Of a stretch of 18,653 bases of DNA, positions 8,231-14,604 are shown one piece after another. The stretch comes from CAZPMO01 sp964587515. Its GTDB lineage: Bacteria > Pseudomonadota > Alphaproteobacteria > MPNO01. Below the pieces are notes generated by a model that saw only the letters and a list, made by a program, of their open reading frames with translations, did no database searches and was not told the DNA's origin. A program made the position numbers and the translations under genes. The stretch spans positions 1 through 18,653 of the forward strand of contig CAZPMO010000091.1 in the NCBI GenBank assembly GCA_964587515.1, given 5' to 3'. Position 1 is the first letter of the stretch. Each line of letters begins with the position of its first letter.

Positions 8231-8845
8231 TCACTCGCCGGGAATGCGGGCTTCCTTGGGCATGAAGAAGAGATAGTCGCGTTTGGCGCCGGCGTCGCGG
8301 TGGCATTTGGCGCAGAACCGGACATTGGCGTCGCCCTCGCCGCCGGTGACGCCCATGGGCGTTCCGTCGGGGCGCAGCATCATGAAGCGCCAGGTCCCGG
8401 CCAGCGAGGCGAAGCCGGCTTGCATCTTCTCCATCATGAACAGCGGCCCGATCATCAGATCGCCGTTGCGGGTGACCACGAAACTGTCCTTGATGACGAC
8501 GGTGCCGACCGGCAGCGGATCGAGCTTCTCGAACTTCCCGTAATCGGCGGCCGCCGCGTTGCCGTAGTGATTGACGAAGCGTTCGCCGTGGTTGGGCGAG
8601 CGGTAGGGCACGCGGTTATAACGCCGCCAGCCCTGATAGGCGGCGGTGATGGGATCGCCCGATTTCCCGTAGCTCGCGCTCAACTGGCCGCGGATCGCCT
8701 GGTAGACCGATTCCGCGCGATCGCCGCCCAGCGCCGCCGCGTTGGGCACCTTGGGGTGTTCCAGCGACGGCGTTGTCTGAGCCATGGCCGCCCCGGCGCA
8801 GATTACGCAGGCGATCCCGATTCCGATTGCTTTTCCCATTCTCAT
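8231..8845 (-). CDS. Periplasmic cytochrome P460-family protein
   Basis: 204 residues from ATG 8845, chosen because a GGGAGGG ribosome-binding site sits eight bases upstream and a signal peptide starts there. The frame stays open to 9010 but the extra part crosses a terminator hairpin. Residues 1-22 are a Sec signal with likely cleavage after AMA (A22). A single c-type heme motif is near the C-terminus, C178-AK-C181-H182, followed by DYLFFMPKEARI as in cytochrome P460 proteins. The middle part (HGERFVNHYGN, PVGTVVIKD) also fits the P460 beta-sheet domain. Known P460 proteins oxidise hydroxylamine or bind NO; several family members are only annotated by similarity, so the substrate here is open. 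The gene is convergent with the molybdoenzyme operon, with ten bases between the stops. Its leader carries an intrinsic terminator and possible antiterminator (separate entries). Confidence 0.8.
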   Translation of the reverse strand: MRMGKAIGIGIACVICAGAAMAQTTPSLEHPKVPNAAALGGDRAESVYQAIRGQLSASYGKSGDPITAAYQGWRRYNRVPYRSPNHGERFVNHYGNAAAADYGKFEKLDPLPVGTVVIKDSFVVTRNGDLMIGPLFMMEKMQAGFASLAGTWRFMMLRPDGTPMGVTGGEGDANVRFCAKCHRDAGAKRDYLFFMPKEARIPGE

Positions 8846-8883
8846 GTTCGCATCCCTCCCGCCAATTGGCGGCGTCCGAGATG

Positions 8884-8934
8884 AAAAAAAGCGAACCCTG
8901 GAGTAGTCGAGCGTGCTCGATCCCCAGGGTTCGC
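8884..8934 (-). terminator. Intrinsic terminator in the leader of the cytochrome P460 gene
   Basis: Reading on the minus strand, an 11-bp perfect stem (8891-8901 paired with 8924-8934) carries an inner TCGAGC/GCTCGA stem (8907-8912 with 8915-8920) and is followed at once by seven T residues (8884-8890). It lies about 40 bases before the P460 start codon and in the same orientation, so it would stop transcription before that gene unless prevented. It could instead end a short upstream RNA. Confidence 0.8.
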
Positions 8935-9006
8935 CAGGTCCAGGTTCAACACCTGGGAGGGGGCAAGTCGGTCGGCTCACGTCCGCCCGAGGACGCATCG
9001 CGAACC
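8884..9006 (-). promoter_or_regulatory. Candidate cis-regulatory leader RNA (attenuator or riboswitch-like)
   Basis: On the minus strand three structures precede the P460 gene: a GGTTCGC segment (9006-9000), a small hairpin with GCGTCC/GGACGT arms (8996-8991 and 8984-8979), and a six-bp CCAGGT/ACCTGG hairpin (8956-8951 and 8945-8940). The terminator follows. The 9000-9006 segment can pair over seven bases with 8928-8934, which is the 5' arm of the terminator, giving a mutually exclusive antiterminator. The layout resembles a riboswitch or an attenuator, but I do not recognise any known aptamer consensus. The remaining part of this 298-base intergenic region holds the start of the pirin gene's upstream sequence, with a TATGAT at 9105-9110 that could be a plus-strand -10 box without a convincing -35. 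Confidence 0.45.
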
Positions 9007-9143
9007 TCACCCACCAGCCAATTCACTGTGCGGCAGACGGCCCGGCCGCGCGAATCACAACCGAACAACATTGTGTTACTGGTGCGTTGAACCGGCGATC
9101 CCGCTATGATCCCAGCTCCTTTTGGGGTGCGGGAGGGCGTTCG

Positions 9144-9845
9144 ATGATTGAAGTTCGGCCGTTGGGTCAGCTTGGGCAGCACAAGGCGGATTGGCTGGAA
9201 TCGAAGTTCCACTTCAGCTTCGCCGATTATTTCGATCCCGACCGGATGGGATTCGGCGCGTTGCGGGTGTGGAACGACGACATCATCCAGCGCGGTACGG
9301 GATTTCCCATGCATCCGCATCGCGACATGGAAATAATCACCTATGTGCGGCGCGGCGCGATCACCCATGAAGACAGCCTCGGCAACGAAGGCCGCACCGA
9401 GGCCGGCGACGTCCAGGTGATGACGGCCGGCACCGGAATCGTCCATTCCGAATACAACCGGGAGGCCGACGGCGAGACGGTGTTGTTCCAGATCTGGATC
9501 GAGCCGGCGACGAGGAACCTCGCGCCGCGCTGGGAGGCGCGAAGCTTTCCCCGCGACGCGCGCGACGGAAAGCTGACGGTGCTGGCCTCGGGCCGGGGCG
9601 GCGACGAAGACGCGCTCGCAATTCATCAGGACGCGGCGCTGCTGTGCGCCACCGTCGCGGGTGGCCAGTCGGTGACCCACGAATTCGACGGTGGGCGGCG
9701 GGGCTATCTGGTGCCGGCGCGCGGCGCGGTCTCGGTTAACGGCCTCGAAGCCGCCGAACGCGACGGCATCGCGATCTGGGATGAGGATCGCGTTGTGATC
9801 GACGCCAAGGAAGATACCGAACTCGTGCTGGTCGATCTCGCCTGA
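9144..9845 (+). CDS. Pirin family protein
   Basis: 233 residues. The start is set at ATG 9144 because a GCGGGAGGG ribosome-binding site precedes it and pirin homology begins at MIEVRPLGQ; the frame is open further upstream, across the leader of the opposite gene. It is a bicupin with the metal-binding set of pirins: H57 and H59 in HPHRDME, H101 and E103 in GIVHSE, the last two at the same numbers as in human pirin. Family members bind iron; some bacterial ones (YhhW) show quercetin dioxygenase activity and others appear regulatory, so the role here is undecided. Monocistronic, probably cytoplasmic, ending just before an inverted pair of palindromic repeats that could serve as its terminator. 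Confidence 0.88.
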   Translation: MIEVRPLGQLGQHKADWLESKFHFSFADYFDPDRMGFGALRVWNDDIIQRGTGFPMHPHRDMEIITYVRRGAITHEDSLGNEGRTEAGDVQVMTAGTGIVHSEYNREADGETVLFQIWIEPATRNLAPRWEARSFPRDARDGKLTVLASGRGGDEDALAIHQDAALLCATVAGGQSVTHEFDGGRRGYLVPARGAVSVNGLEAAERDGIAIWDEDRVVIDAKEDTELVLVDLA

Positions 9846-9854
9846 GCGTTGCGG

Positions 9855-9896
9855 CATGCTTCGAGACGCCGGCTTCGCCGGCTCCTCAGCATGAGG
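9855..9896 (+). repeat. Extragenic palindromic repeat, left copy
   Basis: Contains CTTCGAGACG, then a hairpin with GCCGGC arms (9868-9873 and 9877-9882) around a TTC loop, then TCCTCAG and GAGG. The inverted right copy shares these outer blocks but has a different central hairpin, as expected for a dispersed REP-like family. The same kind of element is common in alphaproteobacterial genomes. Confidence 0.7.
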
Positions 9897-9922
9897 AACA
9901 ATTCATTATTTCAACAAGTTAT

Positions 9923-9961
9923 CCTCGTCCTGAGGAGGCCCGAAGGGCCGTCTCGAAGGAC
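9923..9961 (-). repeat. Extragenic palindromic repeat, right (inverted) copy
   Basis: Read on the minus strand it gives TTCGAGACG, a GGCCC/GGGCC hairpin (9937-9941 and 9945-9949, GAA loop), then TCCTCAG and GAGG. It matches the left copy in opposite orientation, 26 AT-rich bases away. The pair lies between convergent pirin and kinase genes and may form a large bidirectional stem that ends both transcripts. Confidence 0.7.
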
Positions 9962-9979
9962 ATGGTCATAACTCCCAGC

Positions 9980-12391
9980 TCAGGCGGCGGGCAGGCGGAT
10001 CGCCACCCTTGTGCCGAGACCGGGTTTGCTGCGCAGGATCATTTCACCGCCCTGCAATTCGACCAGGGATCGGCTCAGCGGCAGTCCGAGACCGGTGCCT
10101 TCGAATTTGCGGGATAGCGCGCTTTCCACCTGACCGAACGGCTCCATCACTTTCGCGAGGTCCCTCGCGCTGATGCCGATGCCGTTGTCGGTCACGGAAA
10201 TTTCGACGTCGCCTTCAGACGTCGCACGCGCCGCGATCCGGACCCGGCCGCCCTCGGCGGTGAATTTCACGGCGTTCGACAGCAGATTCATGAGGATCTG
10301 TTTCAGCATGCGCTCGTCGGCGCGGACCGGCGGGATGTCTTCCGGCACGCGGCGGTCGATGTCGATCCCCTGGCTCTCGGCGCGTCCGCGGACGACGCGA
10401 ATGCTGGCCTCGATCGCCTCGCGCGCGTCGGCTTCGGCAAGGTCCGGCATCAGCTTGCCGGACTCGACCTTGGAGAGATCGAGGATGTCGTTGATCACGC
10501 GCAGCAGGTGCGTGCCGCTTTCATGGATATCGTTGACGTAGCCGCGATAATTATCGTTGCCGATCGGGCCCAGTATCTGCTTGCTCATGATTTCCGAGAA
10601 CCCGATCACCGCGTTCAACGGAGTCCGGAGCTCGTGGCTCATATTGGCCAGGAACTCGCTTTTGGTGCGGTTGGCGAATTCGGCGGCGTCCTTGGCCTCC
10701 TGAAGCTGTTCCTGGGCGAACCTTTCGTCGGTAATATCGCGAATGACCACCAGCCCGGCAGGTTTGCCCTTCCAGGTCATCGGGATGGCGGTCACGGCGG
10801 CCCAATAGTCGCCGCCGTCGAGCCTGACCCGGTGCTGCTCCATCAACGGCGTCGCGGTGCCCGACAGGGTTTCGCGCTGGCACCGGGCGACCATGTCGCG
10901 CTGATCGGGGTGCACCAGGTCCAGCGTGCGCATGCCGATAATGTCGGCCTCCCGTTCCGCGCCGTATAACCGGACCGCGGCCGAGTTCACGAACACGATC
11001 TCGCCGGCCGCCTGGCCGTGGATCGCGTCGGNNNNNNNNNNNNNNNNNNNNNNNNNNNNNNNNNNNNNNNNCAGCTCGACCAGCCGACGATAGCGCTCCT
11101 CGCTGCGTTGCAGATCGTCCTCCGCCCGCTTGCGGTCGGTGACGTCGACGAACAAACCTTCCCAGACGTGCAAACCGTTCTCGCCGCCATGCACGCGCGC
11201 GATATTGCGCACCCAGACCTCCTCGCCGTCGGGTCGTACGATGCGCATGTGGATGTCGAGCGGGGTGAGGTTGCGGGCCGAGTCGTAAAATCCGCGCAGA
11301 AGCGTTTCGCGGTCTTCGGGATGGACGCGATCGAGGAACCATTCGGGGCGCTCCATCACTTCCTCGGCGGTCATCCCGTGAATATCGAGAATACCGTGGC
11401 TCACATAGGGGAAACTCAGATGGCCGTCGGGATGGAGGACGCCCTGATAGACGGCTCCCGGCACGTTGTCGGCGATGGTCGAGAACCGGCGTTCGGACTC
11501 GCGCAACGCCGCTTCCGTCCGCCGTCGATCGGTAAGATCGCGTTCGACCTCGAGCAGCGCGGGCTTGCCGTTCCATTCGATGAAGGTCGAGCGGGTCTCC
11601 ACGTTGACCTCGCTGCCGTCCAGGCGCAGGCGTTTTTGTTCGATGGGCGGCATGGTGTGGCGTTCGGCCAGCACCTCGCGCGTCCGCTCGGTCTCGACCG
11701 CGAGGCTGTCGGGATGGACCAGGTCGCGGGAATCCCTGCCGACCAGCTGGGTGTGGCTGCGCGCTCCAAACAGCCCGATCGCCGCCGGATTGACATAGGC
11801 AATCTTGCCGCCGCTATGGATGATCACCGCGTCCGGCAGGGTTTGCAGCAGCCTGCGATGGCGTTCCTCGCTCTCGGTCAGGGAACGTTCACGGCTTCTG
11901 ACCCGGGAAATGTCGGTATAGACCGCGACCACGCCGCCCCCCCGGAGGGGGTTTTTCCCGACTTCTATCCAGCGGCCGTCCGACAGGCGGATGTCCCACG
12001 CCGAGGGCGTGTCCCGGTGGCGTTCCAGGGCAATGCGCAGAAGCGCTTCCGGCGTCTCGTCGTCCGCCGACCACAGGCCACGCACGATGGATTCCCGCAA
12101 GATGGTTTCGATCGGTGCGCCGGGCGTGAGGATATCGTCGAGTCCACGCCAGATATCGTCCCGATAGCGGCTGTTACAAAGCACCAGCCGGTCCCGCGCG
12201 TCGAACAGGGCGAACCCTTCCGACATCGCCTCGATCGCGTCGCGGAGAAGGTTTTCGGCCTCGTCCGCGCCGTTATCGAGCGCCGAATATTCGGCGAGAC
12301 GGTCCTCGAGTTCCTCGATACGCCGGCGGAGCGCGTCGGGCCCGGTAAATGTTTTGACTGCAATCGGCAAATAGCTGTTCCCGTGACGCAC
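9980..12391 (-). CDS. Soluble multi-PAS sensor histidine kinase (contains assembly gap)
   Basis: About 803 codons including the N run; GTG 12391 is the first usable start and has only a weak ribosome-binding site. Four PAS domains follow one another: about residues 46-165 (AMSEGFALFDARDRLVLCNS), 176-290 (LPDAVIIHSGGKIAYVNPAA), 300-420 (PAS_3 type, YVSHGILDIHG) and 430-560, whose beginning is interrupted by the gap. Then comes a HisKA domain with the phosphoacceptor H586 in NMSHELRTPLN, and a HATPase domain with the N box (LKQILMNLLSNAVKF), DNGIGI and GTGLGL. No membrane segment or signal peptide, so it senses something inside the cell. No response regulator is adjacent, making it an orphan kinase. 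Residue numbers downstream of the gap depend on its real size. Two CtrA-like boxes lie in the divergent upstream region. Confidence 0.9.
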   Translation of the reverse strand: MRHGNSYLPIAVKTFTGPDALRRRIEELEDRLAEYSALDNGADEAENLLRDAIEAMSEGFALFDARDRLVLCNSRYRDDIWRGLDDILTPGAPIETILRESIVRGLWSADDETPEALLRIALERHRDTPSAWDIRLSDGRWIEVGKNPLRGGGVVAVYTDISRVRSRERSLTESEERHRRLLQTLPDAVIIHSGGKIAYVNPAAIGLFGARSHTQLVGRDSRDLVHPDSLAVETERTREVLAERHTMPPIEQKRLRLDGSEVNVETRSTFIEWNGKPALLEVERDLTDRRRTEAALRESERRFSTIADNVPGAVYQGVLHPDGHLSFPYVSHGILDIHGMTAEEVMERPEWFLDRVHPEDRETLLRGFYDSARNLTPLDIHMRIVRPDGEEVWVRNIARVHGGENGLHVWEGLFVDVTDRKRAEDDLQRSEERYRRLVELXXXXXXXXXXXXXXDAIHGQAAGEIVFVNSAAVRLYGAEREADIIGMRTLDLVHPDQRDMVARCQRETLSGTATPLMEQHRVRLDGGDYWAAVTAIPMTWKGKPAGLVVIRDITDERFAQEQLQEAKDAAEFANRTKSEFLANMSHELRTPLNAVIGFSEIMSKQILGPIGNDNYRGYVNDIHESGTHLLRVINDILDLSKVESGKLMPDLAEADAREAIEASIRVVRGRAESQGIDIDRRVPEDIPPVRADERMLKQILMNLLSNAVKFTAEGGRVRIAARATSEGDVEISVTDNGIGISARDLAKVMEPFGQVESALSRKFEGTGLGLPLSRSLVELQGGEMILRSKPGLGTRVAIRLPAA
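11032..11071. other. Assembly gap (40 N)
   Basis: Forty undetermined bases inside the fourth PAS domain of the histidine kinase. The reading frame is the same on both sides. Alignment with the second PAS domain of the same protein suggests that far fewer bases, about four, are really missing. Confidence 0.99.
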
Positions 12392-12434
12392 GCGCCGCCC
12401 AAAAATCCGGCAACCCCATGCTCTTCGGTGAAGG

Positions 12435-12449
12435 TTAAGGTTTCGTTAA
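12435..12449. promoter_or_regulatory. CtrA-like box 1
   Basis: TTAA-N7-TTAA, the full consensus spacing of the alphaproteobacterial cell-cycle regulator CtrA, located 44 bases upstream of the kinase start. A short AT-rich motif can arise by chance, but the GC-rich background and a second copy 104 bases away raise its weight. Confidence 0.5.
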
Positions 12450-12553
12450 GAATTGACCTCCGGCCGGTCCTGAGGAATGACAAATAAATCGTTATAAAAC
12501 AATAACCTATGAGTGCTTTCCCGGGTGCTCGCCACTTAGGCCGGCGATTGGGA

Positions 12554-12569
12554 TTAACTCTCGATTAAC
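12554..12569. promoter_or_regulatory. CtrA-like box 2
   Basis: TTAA-N7-TTAAC, an exact match to the CtrA consensus including the final C, in the 303-base divergent region between the kinase and the small membrane protein gene, about 126 bases before the latter's start. Apart from the two boxes and an AT-rich patch at 12478-12510 I see no gene or other clear signal in this region. Confidence 0.55.
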
Positions 12570-12694
12570 CGCGATCGCCGTACGATGACGATAATGATGT
12601 ACCATTCGCCAGAATGCCGCGCCTTCCGTGGGCTTATCGGAACAACTGCTTCGCGGTCGTGGTTGCGCGTGGCGATGGGTAACGCTTTTTCCGG

Positions 12695-13096
12695 ATGGCC
12701 GGTATGAGATCCATCGAAATTCAACGCCAGGAAATGAACAAGTGGGTGCATCACGCTTATTATGATGACACCAACTATGCCCTGTCGGAGGCCGAACGCA
12801 TGGTCAGCGACGGCAAGTATCAGGGCGTGCGCGTCATGGAAGATGTATTTACCGAGAGTTCGGCCAAGGCGAAATCCAAATATCTCTTTGTGAGCACCGC
12901 CAAGACTCGCGGCGAAGTTGGGCAGGACCCCTTCGCGGGAGCGGGGCCCGAGCGGGAAGCGGAAGCGCCGTCGTCATCCAGAAAGACCGGGAAGAAACAA
13001 ACCAGCATTCCGGTTCTGCTCGGCATTCTGGTCGCGCTGGTGGCTGCCGGCATGGCCGCGCTGGCTGGAATTCAGATTTTTTTCGACGGCCTCTGA
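12695..13096 (+). CDS. Small hypothetical protein with C-terminal membrane anchor
   Basis: 133 residues from ATG 12695, or 130 from ATG 12704; neither has a strong ribosome-binding site. The N-terminal part (about 1-65) looks like a compact mixed fold with HHAYYDDTNYALSEAERM and GVRVMEDVF, followed by a Lys/Ser/Glu-rich linker (about 70-105). One membrane helix (about 107-130) lies close to the C-terminus, like a tail anchor with the N-terminal domain in the cytoplasm. I do not recognise the family. It is divergent from the kinase gene, with CtrA-like boxes between, and convergent with another small single-TM protein 25 bases away. The regular alpha-helical pattern, GC content and lack of stops over 133 codons support a real gene. 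Confidence 0.65.
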   Translation: MAGMRSIEIQRQEMNKWVHHAYYDDTNYALSEAERMVSDGKYQGVRVMEDVFTESSAKAKSKYLFVSTAKTRGEVGQDPFAGAGPEREAEAPSSSRKTGKKQTSIPVLLGILVALVAAGMAALAGIQIFFDGL

Positions 13097-13121
13097 GGCG
13101 CGTCCGGGCCGCGACGGCCCC

Positions 13122-13445
13122 TTAGCCGCCGGTCCAGACAATTCCGAATTTGAACGCCAGGTCCCGCATCCAGGAGATCACGGCGATTCCGCCCAGGACG
13201 ACGCCCAGGATCATCACCATTTTGATCAGAGGCACGACCAACGAGCGCGCCTGCTTCTTTTTCCGCTTTCTTTTCTTGCGGGTGCGCGTGCTCTTGGCCT
13301 TGCCGGCGTCGACCGGGCGTGACAGAAGCCGCTCGGCGGCCGACATGGTTTCCGGCTGGGCCGGCGCCATCGACCCCGACTTGCCCTGACTGTTTTCCAT
13401 GATCCGGCGACCGGTCGCCGTGCCGCTGATATCCGATCGTGCCAT
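13122..13445 (-). CDS. Small hypothetical basic protein with one membrane segment
   Basis: 107 residues from ATG 13445; TTG 13463 and ATG 13400 are alternatives and no start has a good ribosome-binding site. An N-terminal disordered, Ser/Ala-rich part is followed by an exceptionally basic block near residues 55-67 (RTRKKRKRKKKQ). A membrane helix comes directly after (about 70-92, VVPLIKMVMILGVVLGGIAV), and a short tail ends it. The positive-inside rule places the basic N-terminal part in the cytoplasm, where the Lys/Arg block could bind lipid head groups or nucleic acid. No family recognised. Convergent with the preceding small anchored protein, with 25 bases between stops. Confidence 0.55.
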   Translation of the reverse strand: MARSDISGTATGRRIMENSQGKSGSMAPAQPETMSAAERLLSRPVDAGKAKSTRTRKKRKRKKKQARSLVVPLIKMVMILGVVLGGIAVISWMRDLAFKFGIVWTGG

Positions 13446-13520
13446 CTTGAATACGCGTACCAAATACTATCCAGGCGGGTAACGGGCGCCATCCGCACGC
13501 CACCACACCGTAACTGTTTA

Positions 13521-13550
13521 TTAAACCGGATATAGGTGAAAATCCGGTTA
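13521..13550. promoter_or_regulatory. Inverted repeat in the region upstream of the hydrolase
   Basis: ACCGGAT (13525-13531) and ATCCGGT (13542-13548) form a perfect seven-bp inverted repeat with a ten-base spacer, each arm bordered by TTAA. It could be an operator or a weak hairpin. It sits in the 312-base gene-free stretch 13446-13757, which otherwise shows only the promoter-like sequence listed next. Confidence 0.35.
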
Positions 13551-13577
13551 ATGGTGCGGAGAACGGGATGTAAGTAA

Positions 13578-13607
13578 TTGAAATAATGATGTATTTATCA
13601 CTTATCC
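13578..13607 (+). promoter_or_regulatory. Possible sigma-70-like promoter for the alpha/beta hydrolase
   Basis: TTGAAA (13578-13583) and TTATCC (13602-13607) with an 18-base spacer, in an AT-rich patch. It would leave a leader of about 145 bases before ATG 13758. The -10 match is poor, so this is tentative. Confidence 0.28.
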
Positions 13608-13757
13608 ATGTGACGCGCCGGGGCGGCGATCCGGACGGCGTTTCGGCTTCCGTCGAATCCGCCGCGCCAAGGCGCGCCTATCATTGCCGCCGTCCCGGCG
13701 CGCGCCTACACTCGGGCGTTCGTTCTGATCACGTATTCATTGGGAGCGAGGGGCGTC

Positions 13758-14597
13758 ATGGATATTCTCGTCGAGCCGCAGGATCGGACCGTCGACGTCG
13801 ACGGTTTGAAAATCCACTATCTGGATTGGGGCAACCCGGCCAAGCCGACGGTCGTGTTGCTGCATGGCCTGCGCGGTCATGCCCATTCCTGGGATGATGT
13901 CTCCGAAGCGCTGAGCCCGGATTTCCATGTGCTCGCGTTGGATCAGCGCGGTCGCGGCCTGACCGATTGGGCCCCGGACGGCGATTACGGCATCGACGCC
14001 TTCGTCGGCGACCTGGCGGGCTTCTGCCGGGCGTTGGGCTTGGAGAAATTCATCCTGATGGGCCATTCCATGGGCGCGCGCAACAGCATGGGCTTCGCCG
14101 ACAAGCACGCCCACATGCTTGAAAAGCTGGTCCTCAGCGAATTCGGCCCCCAGATCAATCCCAAGGGCGGCCAACGCATCGCCAAGGAGTTGATCGACGT
14201 GCCCGAGGAATTCGACACGCTCGACGACGCGATCGCCTATATGGCCCAGTTCAACCGCTTCGCCTCCGGTCCGGTCATGCGCCGGCGCGAGCTTTACGCC
14301 TCCCGGGAACTGGAGAACGGTAAAATCGGCTGGCGTTACGACATCGAAATTCGCGAGGCGCGTCGTCGGGGCGACCCCATCGTCCCGCTCGATCTGTGGC
14401 CTGCTTTGTCCAAGATCGCCTGCCCGACGCTGGTGGTTCGCGCGACGGAAACCGATATCCTGGACCGCGACGTGGCGGACAGGATGATCGAGACCCTGCC
14501 CGACGGAAGGCTGGTCGAGATCGAGCGCGCCGAGCACATGGTGTTCGAAGACAACCCCCAGGATTTCATCGCCGCCGTCCGGAATTTCCTGCTCTGA
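13758..14597 (+). CDS. Alpha/beta hydrolase
   Basis: 279 residues from ATG 13758, chosen over an in-frame TTG at 13740 because the GCGAGGGG ribosome-binding site lies just before this ATG. It shows the complete fold: an oxyanion-hole HGLRG motif (H36), the nucleophile S104 in GHSMG, and H260 in RAEHMVFED; D233 in RATETDIL is the likely acid. The sequence LDQRGRGLTDWAPDGDY is typical of the epoxide-hydrolase/haloperoxidase-like branch, but substrate cannot be predicted. No signal peptide, so cytoplasmic. Probably monocistronic. Its stop is seven bases from the stop of the convergent deaminase gene. Confidence 0.88.
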   Translation: MDILVEPQDRTVDVDGLKIHYLDWGNPAKPTVVLLHGLRGHAHSWDDVSEALSPDFHVLALDQRGRGLTDWAPDGDYGIDAFVGDLAGFCRALGLEKFILMGHSMGARNSMGFADKHAHMLEKLVLSEFGPQINPKGGQRIAKELIDVPEEFDTLDDAIAYMAQFNRFASGPVMRRRELYASRELENGKIGWRYDIEIREARRRGDPIVPLDLWPALSKIACPTLVVRATETDILDRDVADRMIETLPDGRLVEIERAEHMVFEDNPQDFIAAVRNFLL

Positions 14598-14604
14598 CGT
14601 CCCG

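Noticed and set aside
5815..8325. 836-codon open frame antisense to the molybdoenzyme gene
   Set aside because: His/Arg/Gly-rich translation without domains, mirroring a plus-strand protein with intact iron-sulfur and molybdopterin motifs; it is a shadow.
8891..9010. Possible 6S RNA or tRNA-like element in the P460 leader
   Set aside because: A CCAGG-TTCAACA-CCTGG arm looks like a tRNA T arm, but no acceptor stem, D arm or anticodon arm can be built around it. A few blocks resemble 6S RNA, but the long closing stem with a central bubble is missing.
8846..9010. Longer N-terminus for the cytochrome P460 protein
   Set aside because: The frame is open to 9010, but the extension crosses the terminator hairpin and would hide the signal peptide; ATG 8845 has a strong ribosome-binding site.
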